Assembly: GCF_027497355.1 (NCBI RefSeq)
Contig: NZ_CP114909.1
Span: 3,925,001-3,989,000, forward strand
Reading direction: 5' to 3'
Source: Micromonospora sp. WMMA1947
GTDB taxonomy: Bacteria > Actinomycetota > Actinomycetes > Mycobacteriales > Micromonosporaceae
Length of the DNA: 64,000 nucleotides
Shown: positions 38,363-46,544 of the stretch, piece by piece
Layout of the letters: each line of letters starts with the position of its first letter
Position numbering within the stretch: position 1 is the stretch's first letter
Notes under the pieces: generated by a model
Database searches by the model: none
Seen by the model: only the letters and a program-made list of their open reading frames with translations
What the model was told of the DNA's origin: nothing
Made by a program: the position numbers and the translations under genes

Positions 38363-40357
38363 GTGTCCCACCCGATGGCCGGCGGCGGCATGGGCGGCTG
38401 GAGCATGCTCCGGTCGCTGCGTAACCGCGACGAGGTCTCCGCACACGAGCTCAAGCGCGGCACCGCCCGGCGGATCGTCGCGTTCGCCCGGCCCTACCGG
38501 CGCGACATCGTCGTCTTCCTGATCACCGTGGTCATCGCCGCGGTGATCGGCGTGGCCACGCCGCTGCTCGCCGGCGACGTCATCGACGCGATCGCCGGCG
38601 GTGGCCCCGACGCCCGCTCGACTGTGGTCCGCCTCGCGCTGATCATCGCCGCGCTCGCCGTGGCCGACGCGCTGTTCTCGCTGGTCCAGCGGTGGTATTC
38701 GGCCCGCATCGGCGAGGGCATCATCCTCGACCTGCGCACCCGGGTGTACGACCACGTCCAGCGGATGCCGCTGCAGTTCTTCACCCGCACCCAGACCGGC
38801 GCCCTGGTCAGCCGGCTCAACAACGACGTGCTCGGCGCCCAGCGGGCGTTCACCTCGACGCTGTCCGGCGTGGTCAGCAACGTCATCCAGCTCGTGCTCA
38901 CCGCCGCGGCGATGCTCGTGCTGTCCTGGCAGATCACCGTGCTGGCGCTGGTGCTGCTGCCGATCTTCATCATCCCGGCCCGCCGGGTCGGCAGGCGACT
39001 GGCCGAGATCACCCGCGAGTCCTACAACCTCGACGCCAAGATGAACGCCACGATGACCGAGCGGTTCGGCGTCGCGGGCGCGCTCCTGGTCAAGCTGTTC
39101 GGCGCGCCGGAGGTGGAGGCCGACCGGTTCGCCCGCCGGGCCGAGCGGGTGCGCGACATCGGCATCCAGTCCGCGATGTACTCGCGGACGTTCTTCGTGG
39201 CGATGCTGCTCGTCGCGTCGCTGGCCCAGGCGCTGACGTACGGCGTCGGCGGCTGGCTGGCCGTCACCGGTGCGGTCAGCGCCGGCACCGTGGTCAAGCT
39301 GGCGTTGCTGCTGACCCGCCTCTACGGCCCGCTGACCGCCCTGTCGAACGTCCGGGTCGACGTGATGAGCGCGCTCGTCTCCTTCGACCGGGTCTTCGAG
39401 GTGCTCGACCTGCGCCCGTCCATCACCGAGAAGCCGGACGCGGTGCCGGTGCCGCGCGGCAACGGCCGGGTCGAGTTCCGCGACGTGCGGTTCCGTTACC
39501 CGAGCGCCGCCGAGGTGTCGCTCGCCTCCCTGGAGGAGGTCTCGACCCTCGACCGGACGGTCAACGAGCCGGTGCTCAAGGGCGTCTCGTTCGCTGTCGA
39601 GCCGGGGCAGATGGTGGCGCTGGTCGGCCCCTCCGGGGCGGGCAAGTCGACGCTGTCCATGCTCATCTCCCGGATCTACGACGTCAGCGACGGCCAGGTG
39701 CTCGTCGGTGGCGTCGACGTACGGGACGCCACGCTCGCCTCGCTGCGCGACGAGATCGGCGTGGTCACGCAGGACTCGCACCTGTTCCACGAGACGATCC
39801 GGGAGAACCTGCGCTACGCCAAGCCCGACGCCACCGACGACGAGATCTGGGCGGCGCTGGCCGGTGCGCAGGTCGCCGACCTGGTCCGGGCGCTGCCGGA
39901 CGGGCTCGACACGACGGTCGGGGAGCGGGGCTACCGCTTCTCCGGCGGCGAGAAGCAGCGCATCGCCATCGCCCGGCTGCTGCTCAAGGCCCCGTCGATC
40001 GTGATCCTCGACGAGGCCACCGCCCACCTGGACTCGGAGAGCGAGGCGGCGGTGCAGCGGGCGTTGTCGGTGGCGCTGACCGGGCGTACCGCACTGGTCA
40101 TCGCCCACCGGCTCTCCACCGTCCGCGACGCCGACCAGATTCTCGTGCTCGACGAGGGCCGGATCGTGGAGCGCGGCCGGCACGACGAGCTGGTGGCCGT
40201 CGGCGGCCTGTACGCCGAGCTGTACCGCACCCAGTTCGCGGTCACCGACTCGCCCGCGCCCCACGCCGAGGCCGAGCAGCCCGAGCCGGTGGTGACCACC
40301 GTGCCGATGGGCACCTACGTCGCCCACGAGGCCATGCCCCCGGCCGCTGCCAACTAG
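38363..40357 (+). CDS. ABC exporter, fused membrane and ATPase domains
   Basis: The 664-residue half-transporter has a six-helix transmembrane domain (about residues 45-330). The ATPase domain has Walker A GPSGAGKS (about residue 422), signature FSGGEKQRIA and Walker B IVILDEATAHLD, with the H-loop in VIAHRLST. An insertion between the domain start and Walker A (AAEVSLASLEEVSTLDRTVNEP) is unusual but seen in actinobacterial members. It should form a homodimer that exports a lipid, peptide or drug; substrate unknown. GTG 38363 is preceded by GGAGGTGACGA. It ends at a strong bidirectional terminator. Confidence 0.92.
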   Translation: MSHPMAGGGMGGWSMLRSLRNRDEVSAHELKRGTARRIVAFARPYRRDIVVFLITVVIAAVIGVATPLLAGDVIDAIAGGGPDARSTVVRLALIIAALAVADALFSLVQRWYSARIGEGIILDLRTRVYDHVQRMPLQFFTRTQTGALVSRLNNDVLGAQRAFTSTLSGVVSNVIQLVLTAAAMLVLSWQITVLALVLLPIFIIPARRVGRRLAEITRESYNLDAKMNATMTERFGVAGALLVKLFGAPEVEADRFARRAERVRDIGIQSAMYSRTFFVAMLLVASLAQALTYGVGGWLAVTGAVSAGTVVKLALLLTRLYGPLTALSNVRVDVMSALVSFDRVFEVLDLRPSITEKPDAVPVPRGNGRVEFRDVRFRYPSAAEVSLASLEEVSTLDRTVNEPVLKGVSFAVEPGQMVALVGPSGAGKSTLSMLISRIYDVSDGQVLVGGVDVRDATLASLRDEIGVVTQDSHLFHETIRENLRYAKPDATDDEIWAALAGAQVADLVRALPDGLDTTVGERGYRFSGGEKQRIAIARLLLKAPSIVILDEATAHLDSESEAAVQRALSVALTGRTALVIAHRLSTVRDADQILVLDEGRIVERGRHDELVAVGGLYAELYRTQFAVTDSPAPHAEAEQPEPVVTTVPMGTYVAHEAMPPAAAN

Positions 40358-40377
40358 CGGACCGGCCAGGCGGCGCT

Positions 40378-40419
40378 CCCGGTGCCGGCCGAGCCGGCGG
40401 CGGCCCCGCCGGCACCGGG
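40378..40419. terminator. Bidirectional terminator between ABC exporter and mug
   Basis: CCCGGTGCCGG (40378-40388) is perfectly complementary to CCGGCACCGGG (40409-40419) across a 20-base GC-rich loop, between two convergent stop codons. It lacks T-runs. Confidence 0.7.
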
Positions 40420-40426
40420 CCGACGC

Positions 40427-41047
40427 CTAACCCGTGACGACCGCGGCGCGCAGCTCGGCGAACGCGGCACCCAGCGTCTCCGGGGTGAAGTGGGCGTTCA
40501 GACCGCTCGGGTTGGGCAGCACCCAGAGCCGGGCCGCCGCGAGCGTCTCCGCCTGCGGCCCGAACGCCGCCTTGGGCCGGGCGAACCCGATCCGGTACGC
40601 GGTCACCCCGACCACCGCCACCCAGCGCGGCCGGTAGTGCTCGACCTTCGCGGTGAGCGTGGCGGCGCCGTCGACCAGTTCGTCGGCGGTGAGTTCGTCG
40701 GCGCGGGCACTGGCCCGGGCCACCATGTTGGTGATGCCGAGGCCCAGCGCCGGAAGCGTGTCCTGTTCGCTGGGGTGCAGCAGCCGCGGCGTGAAGCCGC
40801 CCCGGTGCAGGGCGGGCCAGAACCGGTTGCCCGGGCGGGCGAAGTGCCAGCCGGTGGCCGCCGACCACAGGCCCGGGTTGATGCCGACGAACAGCACGTC
40901 CAGACCGGGTGCGATCACGTCGGGCAGCAGCCGGTCGGCCGCCGCCGCGAGCTGCTCACGGCTGGGCCGGGGGTGGCGGCGGGCGGGCGTCCCCGGTCCC
41001 GGCGCCGCCTCGGGCCGCTTACCGGCCGGTCGCCGCCGATCGCTCAC
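40427..41047 (-). CDS. mug: G/U mismatch-specific uracil-DNA glycosylase
   Basis: MUG removes uracil or ethenocytosine opposite guanine in base-excision repair. The 206-residue product has the catalytic motif VGINPGLWSAATGWHFARPGN, where the Asn of GINPG activates water. The second motif is VLPNPSGLNAHF, which contacts DNA. An N-terminal ~40-residue Pro/Arg-rich extension is probably disordered. The GTG at 41047 is the longest start; a later start is possible. It lies upstream of nothing on its strand and 61 bp downstream of the SDR gene. Confidence 0.92.
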   Translation of the reverse strand: MSDRRRPAGKRPEAAPGPGTPARRHPRPSREQLAAAADRLLPDVIAPGLDVLFVGINPGLWSAATGWHFARPGNRFWPALHRGGFTPRLLHPSEQDTLPALGLGITNMVARASARADELTADELVDGAATLTAKVEHYRPRWVAVVGVTAYRIGFARPKAAFGPQAETLAAARLWVLPNPSGLNAHFTPETLGAAFAELRAAVVTG

Positions 41048-41108
41048 CGGCCCACCGACCCGGGAAGCCGGCCGGGCGGCGCCGCCGGCGCGGGAAGTCC
41101 GGCCACTG

Positions 41109-41870
41109 TCACAGCCCGCGCAGCGCGCCGCCGTCGACCGGGACGGTGATCCCGGTGACGTACCCGGCGGCGGGGGAGAGCAGGAACGCGGCCACCTTTC
41201 CGAACTCCGCCGGGTCGCCGATGCGCCGGAGCGGGATCGCCGCCTCGGCCTGCGCGCGGGCCCGCTCGGGGTCGCCGGAACCGGCCAGCAGCTCCCGGTT
41301 GCGGTCGGTCATGATCCGTCCCGGCAGCAGGCTGACCACGCGTGCGCCGCGCGGGCCGAACTCGTCCGCCATGTCCTTGGCCACGCCGGCGAGGCCCGGC
41401 CGCAGGCCGTTGGAGATGCCGAGACCGGGCAGCGGTCCGCGTACCGAGGTGGACAGCACCAGCCCGATCGCGCCGCCGTCGGTGAGTGCTCCGGCCACTG
41501 TGCGTGCGAGCCGGACGCTGCCCAGGAAGACCGTCTCGAACGACTCGCGCCACTGCTCGTCGGTCACGGTGGCGGCGGTGCCCGGCGGCGGGCCACCGAC
41601 CGAGATCAGCGCGCCGTCGAGGCGGCCGAAGTGTTCGCGGGCGGCGGCGACGAGCCGCTCCGGGGTGGCGGGGTCGGTGAGGTCGGCGGTCAGCCCGATT
41701 GCGTGCCGCGGGCCGCCGAGCGCCTCGATCGCGGCGGCCACCCGTTCCGGGGTACGCGCGGAGATGACCACCCGGGCGCCGTCGGCGACGAGCTGTTCGG
41801 CGGTGGCGAAGCCGAGGCCGCCGGAGGCGCCGGTGAGCACGTACACCCGGTCGCCGAGTCCGAGATCCAT
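41109..41870 (-). CDS. Atypical short-chain dehydrogenase/reductase
   Basis: The 253-residue product has the SDR Rossmann motif LTGASGGLGFATAEQL, the NNAG-equivalent ISVGGPPPG, and a C-terminal AAGYVTGITVPVDGGALRG end. The active-site segment reads STSVRGPLPGLGISNGLRPG, with no Tyr-xxx-Lys pair: the expected tyrosine and lysine positions hold Ser and Arg. It could still bind a nucleotide cofactor but act by another mechanism. It is transcribed in the same direction as the DUF692 operon and lies 31 bp downstream of its last gene, so it may belong to it. Confidence 0.82.
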   Translation of the reverse strand: MDLGLGDRVYVLTGASGGLGFATAEQLVADGARVVISARTPERVAAAIEALGGPRHAIGLTADLTDPATPERLVAAAREHFGRLDGALISVGGPPPGTAATVTDEQWRESFETVFLGSVRLARTVAGALTDGGAIGLVLSTSVRGPLPGLGISNGLRPGLAGVAKDMADEFGPRGARVVSLLPGRIMTDRNRELLAGSGDPERARAQAEAAIPLRRIGDPAEFGKVAAFLLSPAAGYVTGITVPVDGGALRGL

Positions 41871-41901
41871 GCACCGATCCTGCCGTACCGGCGGGTGCCT
41901 G

Positions 41902-42348
41902 TCAGCGTGGGGCGGGCCGCAGCAGGCGTACCCGGCCGGCGACCTGAACCGCGACGGCGCCGCCGGTCCGGGCCAGGGCCGGCAGGCGGCGCGGCCGGGG
42001 CGGGCGGCGGCCGTCGTAGCGGCTCGCCGCCTCGCGCACGGCCAGCTCGTCCGCGCCCAGCGGCGGCAGCGCGTCCCGCTCGCGCAGGTCGCGGGCCAGG
42101 TCCCAGCCGTCGCGCAGCGACCCGTTCGTGGGGCGGCCGTCGGCCCAGGCGGCGAACGCGGCCGGCCAGCCGGGGCCGAGACCGGCGGCGAGCAGCGGCC
42201 AGTGCCGGGCCACGTCGCCGGCCCGCTTGCGCAGCAGCGCCCGGCGGGCCGCCTCGACCGGCGCCGGGGTGAAGCCGGCCGGCAGCGGCCCGCCGGCCAC
42301 CAGTGCGGCGACCAGCTCGGCCTGCCGGGCCGCCAGGTCGCCGCTCAC
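41902..42348 (-). CDS. Putative DUF692 partner protein (SCO6045-like)
   Basis: The 148-residue product is Ala/Arg-rich and mostly helical by pattern. Its N-terminal half (ARQAELVAALVAGGPLPAGF, RRALLRKRAGDVARHWPLLAA) resembles small proteins encoded beside DUF692 genes in actinobacteria. A basic tail (RRPPRPRRLPALAR) ends it. Partner proteins of this kind are thought to bind the substrate peptide for the MNIO enzyme. GTG 42348 overlaps the DUF692 stop by 4 bp (GTGA), so translation is coupled. The functional assignment rests on context. Confidence 0.7.
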   Translation of the reverse strand: MSGDLAARQAELVAALVAGGPLPAGFTPAPVEAARRALLRKRAGDVARHWPLLAAGLGPGWPAAFAAWADGRPTNGSLRDGWDLARDLRERDALPPLGADELAVREAASRYDGRRPPRPRRLPALARTGGAVAVQVAGRVRLLRPAPR

Positions 42349-43163
42349 GTGACCACCGGGTGGCCGGACGCGGCGGCCAGCGCGTCCAGTTCGCCGCGCA
42401 ACTCGGCGGCGGGCGGGTAGTGCCCGTCGCGTTCCAGCAGCAGCGCGGGCGGCCGGCGCCTGGTGCACAGCTCGCGGACCAGGTCCAGCACGGCGGCGGG
42501 CACCGGGTCGGTGTGCGTGTCGTGGTAGAAGCCGCCGTGCTCGGCGCCGCCCGCGACGTGCGCGTAGGCGATGCGCTCCAGCGGCAGCCGGTCCAGCAGC
42601 GCGGCCGGGTCACCGCCCCGGTTGCGGGCGTTGGCGTGCACGTTCGCCACGTCGAGCAGCAGCAGCGCGCCGGTGGCGTCGAGGATCTCGGTGAGGAAGT
42701 CGGCCTCGTCCAGTTCGTCGTCCGGCCAGTCGAACAGCGCCGCGATCGGTTCCAGGGCCAGCGGCACCGGCAGTTCCGCCTGCGTCCGCCGCACGTTTGC
42801 CACCACCGCCGTGACCGCCTCGCGGCTGCGCGGCAGCGGCAGCAGGTGACCGGCCTCGAGGCCGCCGGCCCGCACGAACGCGATGTGCTCGCTCACCAGC
42901 GGCGCGTCCAGGGCCGCGGCCACCCCGGCCAGGTGCGCCACCCGGGCCCGGTCGACCGGCTCCGCGCCGCCGAGGGACAGCCGCACCCCGTGGGGTACGA
43001 CGTCCACGCCGCGTTCGCGCAGCTCGGCGAGCCCGTCCGGGAGCGGCCCGGCGGTCGCGACCGCCTCCGCGACCACCTCGACGAAGCGCAGCCCCGGCAG
43101 GCCGGCCACGAAGCCGGCGATCTCGGGGCGCCAGCCGATGCCGACGCCGGACGGGCCGGTCAT
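42345..43163 (-). CDS. DUF692 multinuclear non-heme iron oxidase (MNIO)
   Basis: MNIO enzymes (MbnB, TglH, bufferin enzymes) oxidatively modify cysteines in ribosomally made peptides. The 272-residue TIM-barrel protein shows the expected metal ligands: His58 (PHGV), His93 (SEHIAF), Glu138 (ALEPI), Asp171-Asn174-His176 (DVANVHANA), His202 (YAHVAG), His214/Asp215/His217 (HDTHTDP) and Glu244 (LLERDGHYP). ATG 43163 overlaps the stop of the upstream membrane-protein gene by 4 bp, and the GTG of the partner gene overlaps its own stop. This places it in a three-gene operon with a Cys-tailed protein as obvious candidate substrate. The substrate assignment is inference. Confidence 0.9.
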   Translation of the reverse strand: MTGPSGVGIGWRPEIAGFVAGLPGLRFVEVVAEAVATAGPLPDGLAELRERGVDVVPHGVRLSLGGAEPVDRARVAHLAGVAAALDAPLVSEHIAFVRAGGLEAGHLLPLPRSREAVTAVVANVRRTQAELPVPLALEPIAALFDWPDDELDEADFLTEILDATGALLLLDVANVHANARNRGGDPAALLDRLPLERIAYAHVAGGAEHGGFYHDTHTDPVPAAVLDLVRELCTRRRPPALLLERDGHYPPAAELRGELDALAAASGHPVVT

Positions 43164-44071
43164 CCGCCGCACCCGCCTCCGCCGCAGCCACCGCCTCCGC
43201 CGCAGGAGCTGCCGCCTCCGCAGGAGCTGCCGGCGGTCGCCCCGCCGCCGCAGGAGGTGCCGGAGCTCGCGCCGCCCGCGTTGCCCATCGCCTGCCGCTG
43301 GATCTCGGCCTGCTCCGCGAAGCCCGGATCCATCGTCCAGAGCGTGGCGGTGCCGAACAGCGCCACGCCCAGTGCCACCTCGGTCGGACCGTACGTGGTG
43401 TACGCGGGCCCGGCGGCCGGCCGCAACCAGGTGTGCCGGCGGCGCATGTCGTTCAGCGCGGCGGTGGCCGCCCGGGTCCGCCACGGCACGCGATTGAGCA
43501 GCAGGAACGCGAGGCCGAGCGGGAACAGGCTGAGCAGCAGCCAGCCGGTGGGCCGATCGTTGAGCATCCCGGAGATCGCGCGCACGATGCCGATCGCCAG
43601 CAGGGCTCCGATCAGGAGCGCGCCGCGCCGCAGCGTCCGGCGCCGCTCCTGGTCCAGGGCCAGGCCCCGGCGGACCAAGCCGTCGCGCAGCTCGTCGAGG
43701 GCACGCCGTACCCAGTCGTCGGCCGCCAGGTCCCGGGTGCGCAGACCGCGGCTCGCCGCGTGGTGGACCGCCTGGTCCAGCGGGGTGGCCCCGGCCGGCA
43801 ACGGGCCGCCGGTGGTGAGCCGCCGGTCCGGTCGTACGCCGACCGCGCCCGCGTGGCGCAGCCCGCCCAGCGCGGCCCAGACGGCGAGCTGGTCGCCACC
43901 GTTGAGGTAGGCGACCTGCTGCGGCCCCAGGTCGCCGTGCACGTTCACCGGCGTGCCGGCGAGCATCCGCCGCCGGTAGACGACCGCGCCGATGACCAGG
44001 ACGACGGCGAGCAGGAGGTACCAGCGCAGGAATACGGGGCCGGGGATGCCCCAGGTGTCGGAGGGGGTCAT
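43160..44071 (-). CDS. TIGR04222-type membrane protein with Gly/Cys-rich tail
   Basis: The 303-residue product has an N-terminal transmembrane helix (about residues 13-33). A soluble domain follows (TPVNVHGDLGPQQVAYLNGG, typical of the TIGR04222 region), then a pair of transmembrane helices near 155-200, another hydrophobic stretch near 237-252, and the C-terminal tail. The tail's CGGG-type repeats hold all five cysteines of the protein, within the last ~35 residues. ATG 44071 is chosen with CAGGAGCAG upstream; ATG 44107 lacks a site. The tail resembles substrate regions of peptide-modifying systems, and the next gene encodes an MNIO enzyme. Confidence 0.85.
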   Translation of the reverse strand: MTPSDTWGIPGPVFLRWYLLLAVVLVIGAVVYRRRMLAGTPVNVHGDLGPQQVAYLNGGDQLAVWAALGGLRHAGAVGVRPDRRLTTGGPLPAGATPLDQAVHHAASRGLRTRDLAADDWVRRALDELRDGLVRRGLALDQERRRTLRRGALLIGALLAIGIVRAISGMLNDRPTGWLLLSLFPLGLAFLLLNRVPWRTRAATAALNDMRRRHTWLRPAAGPAYTTYGPTEVALGVALFGTATLWTMDPGFAEQAEIQRQAMGNAGGASSGTSCGGGATAGSSCGGGSSCGGGGGCGGGGCGG

Positions 44072-44175
44072 CGTCTGCTCCTGTCGCGAGGAGGGGTCGC
44101 GGCTCATTGTGGAGCAGGCGCGCCAGAGTCGATCTCCTGGCGGGGCGTAGTTACCGGACCGAGACCGGCACCGGC

Positions 44176-44748
44176 TCAGTGCCGGCGGACGGCCTCCTCG
44201 ACCAGGTCGAGCACCCGGGCCAGGTCGCCGGCCGGCCGGCCCATCGCCAGGTGCAGCACGAGCCCGTCGTAGGCCAGCTCCAGGAACTGGGCCAGCACGT
44301 CGATCGGCACGTCGTCGCGGAGCACACCCGCCTCGCGCTGCCGCAGCAGGCGCTCCCGGGTGGCCGCGGCGATGGCCTCGGAGCGCTCCGCCCAGCGCTT
44401 GGCGAAGGCGGGGTCGGTGCGCAGCCGGCGGGAGACCTCCAGCTGGCTGCCGAGCCAGCCGGTGGTGTCCGGCGAGACGGCCCGGGCGAGCAGGTCGCGC
44501 ATGACCTGCACCAGGCCGTTACGGGCCACCGTCTCCACCATCGCGGCGGCGTCGTCCTCGGCCACGGCGAGGAACAGCGAGTCCTTGTCGCGGAAGTGGT
44601 GGAAGATCGCGCCACGGGACAGGCCGGTGGCCTCCTCCAGCCGCCGCACGGTGGCGCCCTCGTAGCCGTGCCGGGCGAAACACGCCCGCGCCGCCGCGAG
44701 GATCTCCTGCCGGCGCGCGTCGAGCTGGTCCTGACTTACTCTGGGCAC
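44176..44748 (-). CDS. TetR-family regulator, AcnR-like
   Basis: The 190-residue protein has an N-terminal HTH (RRQEILAAARACFARHGYEGATVRRLEEATGLSRGAIFHHFRDKDSLFLA) closely resembling the aconitase repressor AcnR of corynebacteria. A helical ligand-binding domain follows. GTG 44748 starts VPRVSQDQLD. A 12-bp perfect palindrome lies 37 bp upstream and is a likely operator. No aconitase gene is in the window, so the target could be its own gene, the divergent nitrilase gene, or acn elsewhere. Confidence 0.85.
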   Translation of the reverse strand: MPRVSQDQLDARRQEILAAARACFARHGYEGATVRRLEEATGLSRGAIFHHFRDKDSLFLAVAEDDAAAMVETVARNGLVQVMRDLLARAVSPDTTGWLGSQLEVSRRLRTDPAFAKRWAERSEAIAAATRERLLRQREAGVLRDDVPIDVLAQFLELAYDGLVLHLAMGRPAGDLARVLDLVEEAVRRH

Positions 44749-44784
44749 GAACGGATCGTCGCAGGTGGAACCGCGTGATGCAAA

Positions 44785-44796
44785 CCGTACGTACGG
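44785..44796. promoter_or_regulatory. Perfect palindrome CCGTACGTACGG, likely TetR operator
   Basis: This self-complementary 12-mer lies between the divergent TetR and nitrilase genes, flanked by AAA and CTT. Its GTAC repeats resemble the spaced GTAC half-sites of AcnR operators. Confidence 0.6.
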
Positions 44797-44853
44797 CTTG
44801 AGATGCGATTCCGGATGATCATTCGCGCGACGCCGAGTGGTTAGGATCGGCGC

Positions 44854-45699
44854 GTGACCGCCCCGCCCGCGCACCCGCTCACCGTCGCCGCCGTCCAGGC
44901 CCAGCCCGTCCCCGGCGACGTCGCCGGCAACGCCCGTGCCGCCGCCCGCCTCGTCGGCCGGGCCGAGGGCGCCCGCGTCGTGGTGCTGCCCGAGCTGTTC
45001 CTGCCGGCGTACCACCCGCCGACGCTCGGCGCCGACCCGGACGCCACGGACGTCGCGGCCGACGCCGACGGCCGGGTGGCCGACGCCCGGCTGGACCCGC
45101 TGCGGACCGCCGCCGCCGACGCTGGCGCCGCGGTGGTCATCGGCGCCGCCGTCCGCCACCCCGACCGGCGGCGCACCATCTCCTCGCTCGTCGTGGACGC
45201 GGCCGGCACGGTCACCGCCGCGTACGACAAGCAGCAGCTCTGGAGCGGCGAGCGGGAGCTGTTCGACGCCGGTCGCCGGGGCGCCACGCTCGAGGTCGAC
45301 ACGTGGCGGCTGGGCCTGGGCGTCTGCTACGACGGCTGTTTCCCCGAGCACGCGCGGGCCGCCGCCGGTGACGGCGCGCACGGCTACCTCTGCCCGAGCG
45401 GCTACCTGGCCGGCTCGGCGCACCGCCGCGACCTCTACTACGCCGCCCGCGCGCTGGACAACACCATGTACGTGGTGTTCGCCAACGCGGTCGGCGGCAC
45501 CGATCCCTGGCGCTTCAACGGCGGCGCGGCGGTGTACGACCCGGAGGGCCGGCCGTTGGCCCGGGGCGCCGACACCGGCGAGGACGTGCTGGTGGCAACG
45601 CTGGACCCGGATGCGCTGGCGGCCACCCGCGCGGCGCACACGATGCTGCTGGACCGTCCGCTCGACGCCGGGGCGGCGCGCGCCGTCCTCGTGGCCTGA
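44854..45699 (+). CDS. Carbon-nitrogen hydrolase (nitrilase superfamily)
   Basis: The 281-residue product has the full catalytic triad: Glu47 in VLPELF, Lys126 in YDKQQLW and Cys158 in GVCYDGCFPEH. Members hydrolyse amides or nitriles of small metabolites. The exact substrate is not predictable. The N-terminal VAAVQAQPVPGD and late FNGGAAVYDPEGRPLA are typical. GTG 44854 is used. It diverges from the TetR gene and is followed 59 bp later by an HAD gene. Confidence 0.9.
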   Translation: MTAPPAHPLTVAAVQAQPVPGDVAGNARAAARLVGRAEGARVVVLPELFLPAYHPPTLGADPDATDVAADADGRVADARLDPLRTAAADAGAAVVIGAAVRHPDRRRTISSLVVDAAGTVTAAYDKQQLWSGERELFDAGRRGATLEVDTWRLGLGVCYDGCFPEHARAAAGDGAHGYLCPSGYLAGSAHRRDLYYAARALDNTMYVVFANAVGGTDPWRFNGGAAVYDPEGRPLARGADTGEDVLVATLDPDALAATRAAHTMLLDRPLDAGAARAVLVA

Positions 45700-45758
45700 T
45701 CGTCGTGGGGGAGCCCTCGGCCCTGTCGGTGCTCCGAGCGTTACCGTAGGGTGCCCAA

Positions 45759-46403
45759 GTGCCGTTGCTCCTGCTCGATCTGGACAACACCCTGCTCGAC
45801 CGCGACGGGCCGTTCCGCGCCTGGGGAGAACGCTTCCTGGACGGCATCGGCGCGCCGCCGGCCGACCTCGACTGGCTGGTGTCGGTGGACGCGGACGGGC
45901 TCACCAACAGGTGGGACGTGGCGGATGCGATCCGCGACCGGTACGCGCTGCGCATCCCCTCGATCGACCTGGTCGACGAGCTGCACGACGGCGTGGTGGC
46001 GCACATGCGGCTGGACCCGCTGGTGGCCTGCGCGCTGCGGATCGCCGCCGACGCGGGCTGGGTGCCGGTGGTGGTCACCAACGGCGCGTCCCGTCAACAG
46101 GACGCCAAGATCCGCAAGACCGGCCTGGACCGGTACGTCGCCGACTGGGTGATCTCCGAGGAGGCGGGCGTCAGCAAGCCCAACCCGAGGATCTTCGCGC
46201 TCGCCGCCCAGCGGGCCCGGATGCCGCTGCGCGGCGCGTGGGTGGTGGGCGACAGCCCGGAGGCGGACATCGGCGGCGCGACGGCGGTGGGCCTGCCCAG
46301 CGTCTGGCTGCACCGGGGACGCCGCTGGTCCGACCCGAGGTTCGCGCCCACCCGGATCGAGGACGGGCTGATCGCCGCCGTCGCGGCCGTCCTGGCCGGC
46401 TGA
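45759..46403 (+). CDS. HAD-family hydrolase
   Basis: The 214-residue protein has HAD motif I LLDLDNTLLD (nucleophile Asp7, acid Asp9), motif II VVVTNGA and the motif III lysine in GVSKPNPRIF. Motif IV is VVGDSPEADIGGA. A helical C1 cap lies between motifs I and II. It is likely a phosphatase on a small phosphorylated metabolite, and is of the same type as pyrimidine or phosphoglycolate phosphatases. GTG 45759 starts MPLLLLDLD. It probably belongs to the same transcription unit as the nitrilase gene. Confidence 0.92.
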   Translation: MPLLLLDLDNTLLDRDGPFRAWGERFLDGIGAPPADLDWLVSVDADGLTNRWDVADAIRDRYALRIPSIDLVDELHDGVVAHMRLDPLVACALRIAADAGWVPVVVTNGASRQQDAKIRKTGLDRYVADWVISEEAGVSKPNPRIFALAAQRARMPLRGAWVVGDSPEADIGGATAVGLPSVWLHRGRRWSDPRFAPTRIEDGLIAAVAAVLAG

Positions 46404-46544
46404 CCGCGCGCACGACGGCGCAGCGACAAGGGCACGGCGGGCCCGGACGGAAAATCCGTTTGACCCGCACCGGGCAGGGCCACGAGCATGGTGCCGCGCG
46501 AGTGCGCAGCCGGGGTGTGCCCGGTCGAGGAGAGGAGGTCGGTC

